This document shows positions 1 through 9,603 of a DNA stretch of 64,000 nt, one piece after another (position 1 is the stretch's first letter; the number at the start of each line of letters is the position of its first letter). The position numbers and the translations under genes are program-made. Origin of the DNA: Priestia iocasae (GTDB taxonomy: Bacteria; Bacillota; Bacilli; Bacillales; Bacillaceae_H); contig NZ_JAFBFC010000002.1 of NCBI RefSeq assembly GCF_016909075.1, positions 372,001 to 436,000 of the forward strand. Reading direction: 5' to 3'. A model generated the notes under the pieces. That model did not search any database. It saw only the letters and a program-made list of their open reading frames with translations, and was not told where the DNA came from.

Positions 1-113
1 ATGAGATAATCTTTATACGTATACCCTGCTGATAGTAAGTTTAAATACATAATCATAATAGTTCCTCCTGAAACAGCAAGTCCAAATCCTATAAGAAATA
101 AGAAGAATCTCAT
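1..113 (-). CDS. Short hydrophobic protein, 3' end outside window
   Basis: An open frame starts with ATG at 113 and stays open for 37 codons to the window edge. The visible protein begins MRFFLFLIGFGLAVSGG and is strongly hydrophobic, so it looks like a membrane protein whose first helix covers about residues 3-27, followed by LNLLSAGYTYKDYL. A G-rich stretch (AGGTTGG) lies about 11 nt before the ATG, a modest ribosome binding site. It follows the peptide-transporter operon on the same strand but lies beyond that operon's terminator. I do not recognise the family with certainty. Confidence 0.5.
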   Translation of the reverse strand, partial: MRFFLFLIGFGLAVSGGTIMIMYLNLLSAGYTYKDYL

Positions 114-242
114 CTTTTATCATCCAACCTACTGTTCATTCTACCCATCAAGACATTCTCCCTTGTCCACCTTTTACTACATCATATGAAAAAACAGCAA
201 AAACATGTCTCAGACATCATCCCAAATTCGTTAAAAAGAACA

Positions 243-277
243 AAAAAAATCCATCACGTTGAGGTGATAGATTTTTT
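243..277 (-). terminator. Terminator of the app operon
   Basis: On the minus strand, arms AAAAATCTATCAC and GTGATGGATTTTT flank a 6-nt loop and are followed by a T-run. The hairpin begins at the appC stop codon. It separates the ABC-transporter operon from the short membrane gene at the window edge. Confidence 0.8.
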
Positions 278-1190
278 AACGGTTTGATTTAGGATTTAAT
301 GCATCTTTTAAGCCTTCGCCAATAAAGTTTATGGCTAAGATTGTAAAGGTAATGGCTAACCCTGGTGGAACCCACATCCACACTTGATTTTGTAAAACAT
401 TTGATTGTCTTGCTTCCGTTAGCATATTCCCCCATGTTGGTGTGTCAGCTGATACACCAAATCCAATGAAGCTAATACTCGATTCAAATACAATCATGAC
501 GGCCATTAATAACGTTGCTTGTACAATAATAGTGGAGAAAACGTTTGGCAACAAATGTTTTATGATGACTTTTGCTGGACTACAGCCAATTGAAATAGCT
601 GCTAGTACATACTCATTTTCTTTCTCCGCCAAAATTTTACTCCTCACAAGACGAGCAACCCCAGCCCAACTCAATGCACTAACTACAAGAATGAGTGTCC
701 ATACACCTGAAATCTTTCCAACAAAAATTGTGTTTAGAACAATAACAAAAACGATTAATGGAAAGTTTAAGACGAAATCCGTGAAGCGCATAAGAGCTTG
801 GTCTACAGTTCCACCATAATAACCAGCTAATGCTCCGATGATTGTTCCGATTAATACCACTAAAATTGTACACGAAAAACCAATTAAAAGTGATGTACGA
901 CCTCCATAAATGGTTCTTGTAAATACGTCTCGTCCATTTGTATCTGTACCAAGCCAATGCTCTGCTGAAGGTGCTAAACTCATTTTCATGTAATCAATTC
1001 GAGAGATATCATGAGTTGTAATATAAGGAGCAAATACTGCTAAGGCTGTAATAATGACCATAAATACTAAACTAATCATTGCTAGTTTATTTTTAAAAAA
1101 CTTTTTTCTCGCAATCGCCCAGGGAGAAGGACTCTTCTGGACTTTCGTATGGTGTTCTGGTTGTATATTTTTATTTGATACGACTTCCAT
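276..1190 (-). CDS. appC: Oligopeptide ABC transporter permease AppC
   Basis: Inner-membrane permease of a peptide importer, the second of two transmembrane subunits. The 304-residue protein has the N-terminal OppC-type extension ending in WAIARKKFFKNK, then a first helix around residues 37-57. The binding-protein-dependent transport (EAA) loop is visible as EYVLAAISIGCSPAKVIIKHLLPN near residues 192-215. Six hydrophobic segments fit the family. The start is supported by AGGAGGGG just upstream. It is the last gene of appD-F-A-B-C, 12 nt after appB. The order ATPase-ATPase-binding protein-permease-permease is that of app rather than opp; only alignment would fully separate the two. Confidence 0.88.
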   Translation of the reverse strand: MEVVSNKNIQPEHHTKVQKSPSPWAIARKKFFKNKLAMISLVFMVIITALAVFAPYITTHDISRIDYMKMSLAPSAEHWLGTDTNGRDVFTRTIYGGRTSLLIGFSCTILVVLIGTIIGALAGYYGGTVDQALMRFTDFVLNFPLIVFVIVLNTIFVGKISGVWTLILVVSALSWAGVARLVRSKILAEKENEYVLAAISIGCSPAKVIIKHLLPNVFSTIIVQATLLMAVMIVFESSISFIGFGVSADTPTWGNMLTEARQSNVLQNQVWMWVPPGLAITFTILAINFIGEGLKDALNPKSNR

Positions 1191-1202
1191 TTCGTTCCCC
1201 TC

Positions 1203-2168
1203 CTAATCTAGACGAATTCGTGGATCTACTACTCCGTATAATAAATCGGCTACTAAGTTTCCTACTAATGTCAATACAGAAAACATCATGGTTAAGGTCA
1301 TCATGACAGAGTAATCACGTGTTGTAACAGATTCAACGAAAAGTTGACCAATTCCTGGATAAGTAAAAATTGTTTCGGTAATAACTGCTCCACTAATGAG
1401 CGTTACAAGGTCAAAACCTAGAAATGTAACAAGTGGAATCACTGAGTTACGTAAAATGTGTACATTGTAAATTTTAGATTCTTTCGTTCCTTTCGCACGA
1501 GCTGTGCGAACAAAGTCTTTTCGGCTATTTTCAATAATGTCATTGCGTAAGAACTGTGTGTATGAAGCAGTTGACATTAATCCTAGGATAAGAGCTGGCA
1601 TAATAACATGGTGAATTTTACTTTGGTAATAAGCAAGCGTGCCTGGTTCTAATCCAACTGCAACCGATCCGCTGAATGGAAACCAATCAAGTCGAAACGA
1701 AAAAAAGTAAATAGCTACAATGCCGGCGATAAAAGATGGAACGGCTAATGCAAAATAGTTATAGCCTGCGATTAAATTATCACCAATTGTATAAGGCTTT
1801 TTACCTGAATACATCCCAAGGGCAAATGCAAATAGATACGTAATCAGTAAAGAGGTAATTGCTAAAAATAATGTATTCGGTATACGTTCAGTAATAACTT
1901 CTAATGTTGGTAGTTTATGAGTTGTTGATTTCCCAAAATCTCCTTCAAACATTCCAGTAATCCAGTTCCAATATTGAACAGGGATCGGATCATTGTATCC
2001 GAGCTTTTCACGCATCTCTTCAATGTATTTTGGATCTGTGTTACTTGGATTAATTTCTCCCCCAAAGGGGTCCCCTGGCATCATTTTTGCCAGGGAAAAT
2101 ACTACAAAGGAGATTAGAATCAACAGTGGAATCATTCCAATTATACGTCTAAGTGAATATTGAAGCAT
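1203..2168 (-). CDS. appB: Oligopeptide ABC transporter permease AppB
   Basis: First permease subunit of the peptide importer, 321 residues as usual for the OppB/DppB family. It begins MLQYSLRRIIGMIPLLILISF, a typical first helix, followed by a large extracytoplasmic loop containing the family signature MPGDPF (residues 30-35). The cytoplasmic EAA loop is visible as FVRTARAKGTKESKIYNVHILRN around residues 218-240. It pairs with AppC to form the channel and docks AppD/AppF. It starts 35 nt after appA in the same operon. Confidence 0.88.
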   Translation of the reverse strand: MLQYSLRRIIGMIPLLILISFVVFSLAKMMPGDPFGGEINPSNTDPKYIEEMREKLGYNDPIPVQYWNWITGMFEGDFGKSTTHKLPTLEVITERIPNTLFLAITSLLITYLFAFALGMYSGKKPYTIGDNLIAGYNYFALAVPSFIAGIVAIYFFSFRLDWFPFSGSVAVGLEPGTLAYYQSKIHHVIMPALILGLMSTASYTQFLRNDIIENSRKDFVRTARAKGTKESKIYNVHILRNSVIPLVTFLGFDLVTLISGAVITETIFTYPGIGQLFVESVTTRDYSVMMTLTMMFSVLTLVGNLVADLLYGVVDPRIRLD

Positions 2169-2203
2169 TGTTGACTCTCCTTATCTGCTAAAGAATCTAA
2201 TTA

Positions 2204-3934
2204 TTACTCTGTTACAGACCATTTGTGTGGATCAATGATTGCTGTGTTTGGATCCATTGTTACACCTTGTAAGCGTTTATTAACTGCATAAAGGTTCATA
2301 TTTTCCCATAAAGGAAGAGCTGGTAACTCATCGTTAAATAGCTTCTGCCATTGTACGTACGTATCTTTACGGAACGTGTCATCAAATGCTTGCTCACTTA
2401 AGCCAGCTAAGATTAACTTGTCAGACTCTTCATTTACCCAACGACCGTAGTTCCACTCAGAGTGTGAACCCCATAAGCCATTTGGATCTGGATCAGAACC
2501 AGTTCCCCAAGAACCGAAGAATGCTTCTAATGCTTTATCATCGTTGTCTTTCATTTCATTGTATAAGTTAAACTCAATTAAAGAACCTGTTGCCATTTCA
2601 GTTTGGATACCAATATCATTCCAAGCTTGAATAATCGCTTTTGCACGCCCTTCAAAGTTTGCTGGTCCTGCATAGTGACCAAATGAGATCTTGAACTCTT
2701 TACCACTTGGATCTTCAACAAAACCATCGCCATTTACATCTTTATAGCCAGCCTCTGCTAATAATGACTTTGCTTTTTCTGGGTCATATTTATAAGGGTT
2801 TAATTCACTTTCTTCAGCTGCAATCCAGAATACAGAAGGAATAACTGTATTGAATTCTACTGCTTTGCCATTCATAAATCCTTTAATCATTGCTTGACGA
2901 TCAATTGCATAAAGTAATGCTTGGCGTAGCTCTTTGTTTTCAAACTTATCGAAGTCAGCAACGTTCTTACCAGCTGCTTGATCACGGTGACCAAAGCGTA
3001 GCCCAATATAAGAATACACAGCTGCTTTCCCTTCTAAAACTTCTACATTATCAAGGTTTTCAATTTGAGGTAAATCAGTTGGACGAATGTCGATTAAATC
3101 AATTTCATTTTTCTGCAATGCACCTGCAGTTAATGATGGATCAATTACTTTTACGATAATGCCATCTAGAAGCGATTTACCTTGCCAGTAATCATCAAAG
3201 CGCTCTAATTCTACATATTCTCCGTTAACTACTTTCTTTACTTTAAATGCTCCAAGACCTACAGGCTCTTGACGAACTTGTTTAGATTCTTGTAAATCAG
3301 CTACAGCAATACCTTCATAGTGTTTTTTAGGCATTGGATATGACCATAAGTTTTCAAGGTTATTAACGCGTACTTCTTTAAATGTAACTTTAATTGTGTA
3401 AGGATCTACAACTTCGATACCAGAAATAGAATCTGCTTTTCCTTCTCTGTACTCAGCTGCACCTTTCACATGTTCTACGTTCACAAAACGTGGACCTGTA
3501 TAATCTTTATGCGCAAGTACTTCTAACGCATATTTCCAGTCTTCAACTGTTAGCTCTTCACCATTGTGCCATTTTACACCTTCTTTAAATTTAAACGTGT
3601 AAGTCAGCTTATCTTCACTAACTTCCCAGTCAGCAAGGTTAGGTTCATACTTTAACTCTTTATTTGTTTTATAGATGCCTTCTGTCATGAACGATAAAAT
3701 GTCAGCATCATATGAACTTCCATAAAAACCAGCTTCCATAATGCCTTCTGGTGCGCCATCGATCGCGTAAGTCACAACGCCACCTTCTACAGGTGCATCT
3801 GTTTTTGGTCCTTCTGTCTTTGGCTCGCTTTCCGTTTTGTTTGTAGATGTCGAGCTGTTTCCTCCGCACGCCGCTAAAAATAGAGACATCACAAGAAGCA
3901 ACGACATTACGCTTAATAATGATTTTTTCTTCAT
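2204..3934 (-). CDS. appA: Oligopeptide-binding lipoprotein AppA (SBP family 5)
   Basis: Extracellular substrate-binding lipoprotein that captures oligopeptides for the AppBC channel. The signal peptide MKKKSLLSVMSLLLVMSLFLAACGG ends in lipobox LAAC, so Cys23 should be lipidated. A Ser/Thr/Lys-rich linker (residues 26-50) precedes the SBP_bac_5 domain. Family hallmarks are LTYTFKFKEGVKWHNGE (about 110-126) and an EKAKSLLAEAGYKDVNGDG block (about 385-403). At 576 residues it is somewhat longer than many OppA/AppA proteins. It lies mid-operon, 51 nt downstream of appF, with a strong AGGGGGG ribosome binding site consistent with the high expression needed for binding proteins. Confidence 0.88.
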   Translation of the reverse strand: MKKKSLLSVMSLLLVMSLFLAACGGNSSTSTNKTESEPKTEGPKTDAPVEGGVVTYAIDGAPEGIMEAGFYGSSYDADILSFMTEGIYKTNKELKYEPNLADWEVSEDKLTYTFKFKEGVKWHNGEELTVEDWKYALEVLAHKDYTGPRFVNVEHVKGAAEYREGKADSISGIEVVDPYTIKVTFKEVRVNNLENLWSYPMPKKHYEGIAVADLQESKQVRQEPVGLGAFKVKKVVNGEYVELERFDDYWQGKSLLDGIIVKVIDPSLTAGALQKNEIDLIDIRPTDLPQIENLDNVEVLEGKAAVYSYIGLRFGHRDQAAGKNVADFDKFENKELRQALLYAIDRQAMIKGFMNGKAVEFNTVIPSVFWIAAEESELNPYKYDPEKAKSLLAEAGYKDVNGDGFVEDPSGKEFKISFGHYAGPANFEGRAKAIIQAWNDIGIQTEMATGSLIEFNLYNEMKDNDDKALEAFFGSWGTGSDPDPNGLWGSHSEWNYGRWVNEESDKLILAGLSEQAFDDTFRKDTYVQWQKLFNDELPALPLWENMNLYAVNKRLQGVTMDPNTAIIDPHKWSVTE

Positions 3935-3985
3935 TGGTTTCCCCCCTATTAATTATGGAAAATATGTAGCCTTTTTAAGAATTTT

Positions 3986-4972
3986 CTAACTATAAAGATG
4001 ACAAGCTACCCTGTGACCTGGCTTCACCTCCTTTAATTGTGGTTTGATCTGTGAACACTCCGGCTTTGCATGCATACATCTTGGGTGAAACGGACATCCA
4101 CTTGGAGGATCTACTGGACTTGGAACATCACCTTCTAAAATGATACGTTTCTTTTTCTTTCTAGGATCAGGCTCAGGTATTGCTGATATTAATGCTTGTG
4201 TATAAGGATGCAATGGCTCTGCATATAAGCTTTTCTTTTCAGCAATTTCCACTAAGCCACCTAAGTACATAACACCAATGCGATCACTCATATGTTTAAC
4301 CACACTAAGGTCATGGGCAATGAATAAAAACGTAAGATCAAACTCATCTTGTAACTCTTTTAATAAATTCAATACTTGCGACTGAACGGATACATCAAGA
4401 GCCGATACAGGCTCGTCCGCAATAATAAGCTTTGGACGTAATGCTAATGCACGTGCAATACCGATACGTTGACGTTGTCCTCCTGAGAATTCATGAGGAT
4501 ATTTATAGTAAGCATCTTGAGGTAAACCTACTTTTGTTAGTAGCTCCATTACTTCTGGCTTTAATTGTTTAATTGATTTCCCAGTGAAATTCCGAATGGG
4601 CTCAGATACAACGTCTCCAACCATTTGTGTAGGATTAAGTGACGCATATGGATCTTGAAAAATCATTTGAAAATCTTGTCTGACCTTTCGTAACGACGTA
4701 CCTCTTAATCTCGTAATATCTTGTCCATTAAAGACAACTTTACCTTCCGTTGGATCGAGTAGGCGTAAAATAGTCCGGCCTGTTGTAGACTTACCACAGC
4801 CTGATTCTCCAACCAATCCTAGTGTTTCACCTTTTCTCAATTCAAAGGAAATATCATCGACTGCTTTTACATCACCTATTTTACGTCGAAAAAACCCTCC
4901 ATGAATGGGGTAATACGTTTTTAAATTTTTGACTTCTAGTAAAATATCTTTCTCTTTTACTTCGATACTCAT
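3986..4972 (-). CDS. appF: Oligopeptide ABC transporter ATPase AppF
   Basis: One of two ATPases powering the peptide importer. Walker A is GESGCGKST (about residues 55-63), the Q-loop follows at [12 protein letters not shown], the ABC signature is [15 protein letters not shown] and Walker B is [12 protein letters not shown]. The C-terminal oligopeptide/dipeptide extension holds the four-cysteine-type motif [17 protein letters not shown], a possible Fe-S cluster site in this family. Length is 328. Its ATG shares one base with the TAA of appD (TAATG), so the two are translationally coupled. Confidence 0.9.
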   Translation of the reverse strand: MSIEVKEKDILLEVKNLKTYYPIHGGFFRRKIGDVKAVDDISFELRKGETLGLVGESGCGKSTTGRTILRLLDPTEGKVVFNGQDITRLRGTSLRKVRQDFQMIFQDPYASLNPTQMVGDVVSEPIRNFTGKSIKQLKPEVMELLTKVGLPQDAYYKYPHEFSGGQRQRIGIARALALRPKLIIADEPVSALDVSVQSQVLNLLKELQDEFDLTFLFIAHDLSVVKHMSDRIGVMYLGGLVEIAEKKSLYAEPLHPYTQALISAIPEPDPRKKKKRIILEGDVPSPVDPPSGCPFHPRCMHAKPECSQIKPQLKEVKPGHRVACHLYS

Positions 4973-6000
4973 TAGCTTGTTTTCACTCCTTCACGTGGAA
5001 AGCTACTTTTATAGAGCAAGCACGCCACATCATGTCCTTCTGATTCTGATGCTAGTTGAGGAGTTATTTCTCTACATTCCTTCATCGCATGAGCACAACG
5101 GTCCACGAATCGACAGCCAACCGCCGGCATATTTACAAGCGATGGTACGATTCCCTTAATTGTATTCAATTCGACAGCTTCCTCATCTAACTTAGGAATC
5201 GAATCAAGTAAAGCTTTTGTGTAAGGATGTTTTGGATCATAAAAAAGCGTATCTACATCGGTATGCTCTACGACCCTACCTGCATACATAACGATTACCT
5301 CATCACACATTTCTGCCACAACACCAAGGTCATGGGTAATCATAATGATGGACATGTCATTGATTTCTTGAATTTCCTTTAATAAATCAAGAATTTGCGC
5401 TTGAACCGTTACGTCTAATGCTGTTGTTGGTTCATCTGCAATGAGCAGTTTAGGTTGACATGCAATGGCAATCGCGATCATGACACGTTGACGCATTCCG
5501 CCTGATAGTTGATGCGGATATTCATCCACAATTTTTTCTGGCCTTGAAATTCCTACGCTTTTTAATAACGCTATGCTTTCTTCCCGAGCTTCTGCTTTTG
5601 ATATGTTACGATGATTATGCAGCACTTCTGATAATTGATAACCAATCGTTAAGACAGGATTTAACGAAGTCATTGGCTCTTGGAAAATCATTGAAACATC
5701 TTTTCCACGCACTTTATTCATCTCATTATCAGAAAGCTCAGCTAAATTTTTACCTTCAAAAACAATCTCACCATTACTAATTCGACTGTTTAACTTTGGT
5801 AGTAATCCAATAACTGATAAAGATAGTACGCTTTTGCCACACCCTGATTCTCCAACTATTCCGACAATTTTTTTCCTGTTTATTTTAAAGGACACATTAT
5901 CCACTGCATTGTGCCATTTACCATTAATCGAAAACGAAGTTTCTAGATTCCTCACTTCAAGCAACGGTGTCTTTTGATTATGTTTAGGTTCCATCTTCAT
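4972..6000 (-). CDS. appD: Oligopeptide ABC transporter ATPase AppD
   Basis: First gene of the operon and the second ATPase subunit. Walker A GESGCGKS (about residues 54-61), Q-loop MIFQEPMTSLNP, signature LSGGMRQRVMIAIA and Walker B LLIADEPTTALD are all present. The C-terminal oligopeptide domain has CRFVDRCAHAMKEC and a final ACLLYKS. The 342-residue length fits DppD/OppD/AppD. The start is supported by GAGGTG seven bases upstream. The promoter lies about 50-80 nt upstream, so all five genes are probably one transcript of about 5.8 kb. Confidence 0.9.
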   Translation of the reverse strand: MKMEPKHNQKTPLLEVRNLETSFSINGKWHNAVDNVSFKINRKKIVGIVGESGCGKSVLSLSVIGLLPKLNSRISNGEIVFEGKNLAELSDNEMNKVRGKDVSMIFQEPMTSLNPVLTIGYQLSEVLHNHRNISKAEAREESIALLKSVGISRPEKIVDEYPHQLSGGMRQRVMIAIAIACQPKLLIADEPTTALDVTVQAQILDLLKEIQEINDMSIIMITHDLGVVAEMCDEVIVMYAGRVVEHTDVDTLFYDPKHPYTKALLDSIPKLDEEAVELNTIKGIVPSLVNMPAVGCRFVDRCAHAMKECREITPQLASESEGHDVACLLYKSSFPREGVKTS

Positions 6001-6052
6001 TGCACACCTCTACATTTATTTGAATTTTTACTAAATATTATATTTGAATAAG

Positions 6053-6081
6053 ATAATATTACAATTTCTTTACAAAAGCAA
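6053..6081 (-). promoter_or_regulatory. Sigma-A promoter of appDFABC
   Basis: On the minus strand the -35 TTGCTT (6076-6081) is separated by 17 bp from the -10 TATTAT (6053-6058). The region is very AT-rich, and TTTGAATA-type repeats lie just upstream and downstream. Confidence 0.65.
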
Positions 6082-6085
6082 TATT

Positions 6086-6119
6086 TTTTGAATATTTATT
6101 TTTATTTTTTTATTCAAAA
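6086..6119. repeat. Inverted repeat upstream of app promoter
   Basis: TTTTGAATA (6086-6094) and TATTCAAAA (6111-6119) form a 9-bp inverted repeat with a 16-bp AT spacer immediately upstream of the predicted -35. Two more TTTGAAT copies lie at about 6020 and 6043, between promoter and start codon. It could be an operator, but I cannot name the regulator. Confidence 0.45.
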
Positions 6120-6214
6120 TTAACAAAATAATATCGTGAATTACTGAGCAATATGGTGAGGGTTTCTAACACTTCAAGAGAAAATTAGCGAAAAATTGGA
6201 GATTTTGTAAAGAT

Positions 6215-6997
6215 TTAATCATTGTTCAAGTTGAACGTAGATTTTTGTAAAATAGTATTACTTGATGTTGCCATTAGTTGTTTCGATGAAAACAGATGTT
6301 TTTCTACACAAGACATAACAATGTGATATCCCACACCATATCCAAGCATCTTCGGATACCATTTCTGTCCAAATAATAGTTCATCATGTCGTTTACTCAT
6401 GTGCTTCAAGCTTTGATTGTTTATGAGATATTTATTCCAAAATTGTTCTGCCTGTTGCTTGGAATAATAGTCAGTCCAAGGGGCCATATAGGTTTCTCCA
6501 CAATACTCTTTTACAGCATATTCAGCTAGTCCCTCCATTATCATTGTATCGAGTAAAGTTAGATCATTTTCTTTTTTGTTTAGGCTTTTCATCCGACAAA
6601 CATGATTATATTCGTGAGTTAAAACCGCATATGCTTCCTCATCTGATGTTTGCATAGACATAAAAACAAACAATTTATCTTCAAACGCCACGCCTGAGCG
6701 CCCATTAAATTCCGTTTGGATTTTTCGATTAAATATATTGCTAGGTAAAATAAAAATCGGAATATCTGGACCTTTCCATTCTCGCTTTAATACTAAGTAT
6801 CTTTTTTTCAGCTTCACCCATATATGCCTTTTATGAAGTTCTTCTAACACTTTATAGAATTCATTACTTGGCTTACACATTCCATATCCAAGCAAACACT
6901 CTGTCATTTCGTTTACTTTCACATCTGGAAAGTACGGAGAAAGTTTTTCGTATACATTTTCAGTGGACTTCCACTCATAAGTTGAAACAATGCTCAT
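6215..6997 (-). CDS. yjaZ: YjaZ-like putative zinc metalloprotease (DUF2268)
   Basis: A predicted cytoplasmic protein of 260 residues with the zinc-metallopeptidase motif HEYNH (about residues 129-133) and a downstream acidic segment MIMEGLAEYAVKEY (about 153-166), matching the HExxH...E arrangement of the DUF2268/YjaZ family. The substrate is unknown. There is no signal peptide. The start ATG has AGAAGGAATGG upstream. Its position between fabF and the app operon is the place yjaZ holds in B. subtilis. It lies downstream of the fabF terminator, so it probably has its own weak promoter in the short gap before it. Confidence 0.78.
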   Translation of the reverse strand: MSIVSTYEWKSTENVYEKLSPYFPDVKVNEMTECLLGYGMCKPSNEFYKVLEELHKRHIWVKLKKRYLVLKREWKGPDIPIFILPSNIFNRKIQTEFNGRSGVAFEDKLFVFMSMQTSDEEAYAVLTHEYNHVCRMKSLNKKENDLTLLDTMIMEGLAEYAVKEYCGETYMAPWTDYYSKQQAEQFWNKYLINNQSLKHMSKRHDELLFGQKWYPKMLGYGVGYHIVMSCVEKHLFSSKQLMATSSNTILQKSTFNLNND

Positions 6998-7065
6998 TTA
7001 CCATTCCTTCTTTCAAATATTCTCGTTTCATCCTATGTGTGCAATTTAGTTTTGCGTTTTGAAAC

Positions 7066-7105
7066 AAAGAAAAAGGGCTAGGAATTTCTCCTAACCCTTT
7101 TCTTT
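7066..7105 (-). terminator. Terminator of fabHA-fabF
   Basis: AAAGAAAAGGGTTAGG pairs with CCTAGCCCTTTTTCTTT around a short loop on the minus strand, ending in a T-rich arm. It starts 12 nt after the fabF stop codon. Confidence 0.8.
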
Positions 7106-7117
7106 GAACATTTTGTA

Positions 7118-8353
7118 TTAATATTTTTTGAACACGATCGTTGCATTATGCCCGCCAAACCCGAGCGAGTTACTTAATACCGTATTCACTTCTTGCTTTC
7201 TTGCTTCGTTTGGAACGTAATCTAAGTCACACTCCTCATCTGGTGTTTCATAGTTAATGGTTGGTGGAATCATACCTGTTTCAATTGCTTTCACACTAAA
7301 AATAGCTTCCACTCCACCAGCTGCCCCTAACAAGTGGCCTGTCATTGATTTTGTTGAACTAATTGCTACCTGACGAGCATGTTCACCAAATACTTCTTTA
7401 ATCGCCATTGTTTCATATTTATCATTATATTCCGTACTTGTTCCATGTGCATTGATGTAATCAATATCACTTGGTTGTAGGCCACCGTCCTCAATTGCTT
7501 GGCGCATTGCACGAACGCCGCCTTCACCACCAGGAGCTGGAGCAGTAATATGATGCGCATCACCTGTTGCTCCATATCCAACAATTTCTGCATAGATTTT
7601 TGCACCACGTGCTAATGCATGTTCAAGCTCTTCTAAAACAAGAATTCCTGCACCTTCACCCATAATGAAACCATCGCGATTTTTATCAAAAGGACGACAT
7701 GCCGTTGCTGGATCTGGATTTGTTGATAGTGCTTTATTAGCACAGAATCCCGCCATGGACATTCTTGTAATTGGTGCTTCCGTTCCTCCCGTTACCATCA
7801 CATCTGCATCTCCGCGCTGAATCACTTTGAATGCATCACCTATTGAGTTTGTACCTGTTGCACAAGCCGTTACTGTACATGAGTTCATCCCTTTTGCTCC
7901 TAAAGCAATCGAAACTTGTCCTGTTGCCATATCTGGAATCATCATCGGAACGAAGAATGGACTTACACGACGGTAACCTTTTTGTTGGAACGTTTCAAAT
8001 TGTTGTTCAAATGTTTCCATTCCTCCGATACCTGATCCAATCCATACACCAACACGAGGTGCAATCTCTTCCGTAATTGTTAGGTTTGCATCTTTAACAG
8101 CCATCAATGAAGCCGCTACAGCATATTGTGTAAAGCGATCCATTTTACGCGCTTCTTTTTTATCCATAAAGTTTTCAACGTTAAAATCTTTTAGCTCCGC
8201 TGAAACCTTTGCAGAGTACTCATCTGGATTTAACCTTGTAAGAGGACCAATTCCTGATACACCTGCTACTGCGTTATTCCAAGAAGTTTCTACATCATTT
8301 CCAATCGGTGTAACAGCTCCAAGCCCTGTTACAACTACTCGTTTCTTTGTCAT
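7118..8353 (-). CDS. fabF: Beta-ketoacyl-ACP synthase II FabF
   Basis: Elongating condensing enzyme of type II fatty-acid synthesis: malonyl-ACP plus acyl-ACP gives beta-ketoacyl-ACP. The thiolase-fold Cys-His-His triad is visible in [22 protein letters not shown] and [12 protein letters not shown]. The C-terminal [11 protein letters not shown] is typical. I chose the ATG at 8353 ([12 protein letters not shown], 411 residues) because AGGGAG lies nine bases upstream and overlaps the earlier in-frame start codons; B. subtilis FabF has about the same length. It follows fabH by 56 nt and shares its FapR-type promoter. Confidence 0.95.
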   Translation of the reverse strand: MTKKRVVVTGLGAVTPIGNDVETSWNNAVAGVSGIGPLTRLNPDEYSAKVSAELKDFNVENFMDKKEARKMDRFTQYAVAASLMAVKDANLTITEEIAPRVGVWIGSGIGGMETFEQQFETFQQKGYRRVSPFFVPMMIPDMATGQVSIALGAKGMNSCTVTACATGTNSIGDAFKVIQRGDADVMVTGGTEAPITRMSMAGFCANKALSTNPDPATACRPFDKNRDGFIMGEGAGILVLEELEHALARGAKIYAEIVGYGATGDAHHITAPAPGGEGGVRAMRQAIEDGGLQPSDIDYINAHGTSTEYNDKYETMAIKEVFGEHARQVAISSTKSMTGHLLGAAGGVEAIFSVKAIETGMIPPTINYETPDEECDLDYVPNEARKQEVNTVLSNSLGFGGHNATIVFKKY

Positions 8354-8409
8354 ATCATTCATCTCCCTCAGTATCATAGTCTTTTATAGGAAACGGATTG
8401 AAGAATCGC

Positions 8410-9342
8410 TTATTTTCCCCATCTTATCGCAATGGCTCCCCATGTTAAGCCTCCACCGAAGCCTACCATAACCACTAAATCATCCTCTTTTATTTTACCA
8501 CTTTCTACTTCTTCTACAATGGAAAGAGGAATGGATGCTGCTGATGTATTACCAAACTTATGAACCGTTTTTGACATTTTTTCTTCTGGCAAATCAAGGC
8601 GCTGTCTCGCCGCTTCCATAATACGAATATTCGCTTGGTGTGGAATTAAGAAATCCACATCATCTTTCGATAAGCCTGCTTTTTCAATTACATTAATTGC
8701 TGATTCACCCATCTGACGAACAGCAAACTTAAATACCTCACGGCCGTTCATAATAATGTGCTCATCTTGATACAAATGTTTTGCTCCTACTCCATCTGCC
8801 CCGAGCTCATATGACAAAATACCTCTTCCTTCTGATACAGGCCCTACTACTGCTGCACCTGCTCCATCACCAAATAAAACAGCTGTATTACGATCTTCCC
8901 AATCAATAATACTCGACAGCTTTTCGACACCAACTACTAATACATGCTTATAAGCACCATTATCGATGAATTGTTTTGCTGTCACAATTCCATACATAAA
9001 ACCTGCACAAGCCGCACTAATGTCAAAAGCAGCTGCTTTTTTAGCCCCTAATCGCTCTTGTATTAAACACGCAACTGAAGGAAATGGATAATCAGGTGTG
9101 ACGGTAGCAACAATGATTAAATCAATGTCTTCTGCACTCACATCAGCATTTTTCAATGCTTTTAATGCCGCTTCATATGCCATATGAGAAGATTTTTCAT
9201 TATCTTCTGCAATTCTTCTCTCTTCAATTCCTGTACGTGTTCGGACCCATTCATCGGATGTATCCATGATTTTTTCAAGGTCTTTATTTGTTACAACCTT
9301 CTCTGGAACATAGCGACCAATCCCAATAATCCCTGTATTCAT
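8410..9342 (-). CDS. fabHA: Beta-ketoacyl-ACP synthase III FabH
   Basis: Initiating enzyme of fatty-acid synthesis, condensing acyl-CoA primers (branched-chain in Bacillus) with malonyl-ACP. The catalytic triad is Cys112 (SAACAGF), His235 (PHQANIR) and Asn265 (FGNTSAAS). The 310-residue length matches the family. AAAGGAGATG gives a strong ribosome binding site. It is first in the fabHA-fabF pair and is preceded by an unusually long leader of about 220 nt with a large hairpin. The FapR-type operator at the promoter suggests malonyl-CoA-dependent control. Confidence 0.95.
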   Translation of the reverse strand: MNTGIIGIGRYVPEKVVTNKDLEKIMDTSDEWVRTRTGIEERRIAEDNEKSSHMAYEAALKALKNADVSAEDIDLIIVATVTPDYPFPSVACLIQERLGAKKAAAFDISAACAGFMYGIVTAKQFIDNGAYKHVLVVGVEKLSSIIDWEDRNTAVLFGDGAGAAVVGPVSEGRGILSYELGADGVGAKHLYQDEHIIMNGREVFKFAVRQMGESAINVIEKAGLSKDDVDFLIPHQANIRIMEAARQRLDLPEEKMSKTVHKFGNTSAASIPLSIVEEVESGKIKEDDLVVMVGFGGGLTWGAIAIRWGK

Positions 9343-9402
9343 ATAGCATCTCCTTTAATTAAAGAGTTTATATTATTCTACTCATACATAAATCAAATAA
9401 CG

Positions 9403-9529
9403 TAACAGCACTTTTTCATAAAGAAAACACTCTACTAACGATCATGTAGGCCTCTTGAGTTCTCTCTCACCCAAGGGTTCACCTAGAAGATGTGACGTAA
9501 AGGAAGTGCTGTTATGTCACATCTTCTAG
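9403..9529 (-). promoter_or_regulatory. Structured 5' leader of fabHA-fabF (hairpin plus possible pseudoknot)
   Basis: A perfect 14-bp inverted repeat (CTAGAAGATGTGAC at 9483-9496 and GTCACATCTTCTAG at 9516-9529) extends by four more pairs, one of them a wobble, leaving an 11-nt loop. Part of the loop and upper stem, AAGTGCTGTTA (9504-9514), is exactly complementary to TAACAGCACTT (9403-9413), which is downstream in the transcript. The two pairings could form a pseudoknot or compete. There is no T-run after the hairpin, so it is not an ordinary terminator. It does not match a riboswitch class that I recognise. Sequence seen; function inferred. Confidence 0.45.
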
Positions 9530-9558
9530 ATCGATTTATATATATATATGATTAATTA

Positions 9559-9575
9559 TTATGACTTGGTACTAA
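9559..9575 (-). promoter_or_regulatory. Probable FapR operator
   Basis: Minus-strand sequence TTAGTACCAAGTCATAA has an exact FapR half-site TTAGTACC and a degenerate inverted half. It overlaps the downstream edge of the -10 element of the fabHA promoter, the usual position for FapR repression in Bacillus. Confidence 0.6.
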
Positions 9576-9603
9576 TTTTACGTTATTTAGATTCTCTTGT
9601 CTA
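9575..9603 (-). promoter_or_regulatory. Sigma-A promoter of fabHA-fabF
   Basis: The -35 TAGACA (9598-9603) and -10 TAAAAT (9575-9580) are separated by 17 bp on the minus strand. The predicted start, near 9567, leaves a leader of about 220 nt before fabHA. Confidence 0.65.

Noticed and set aside
442-819. Plus-strand open frame of 125 codons
   Set aside because: It is antisense to appC, has no ribosome binding site and its composition is the complement of a membrane protein.
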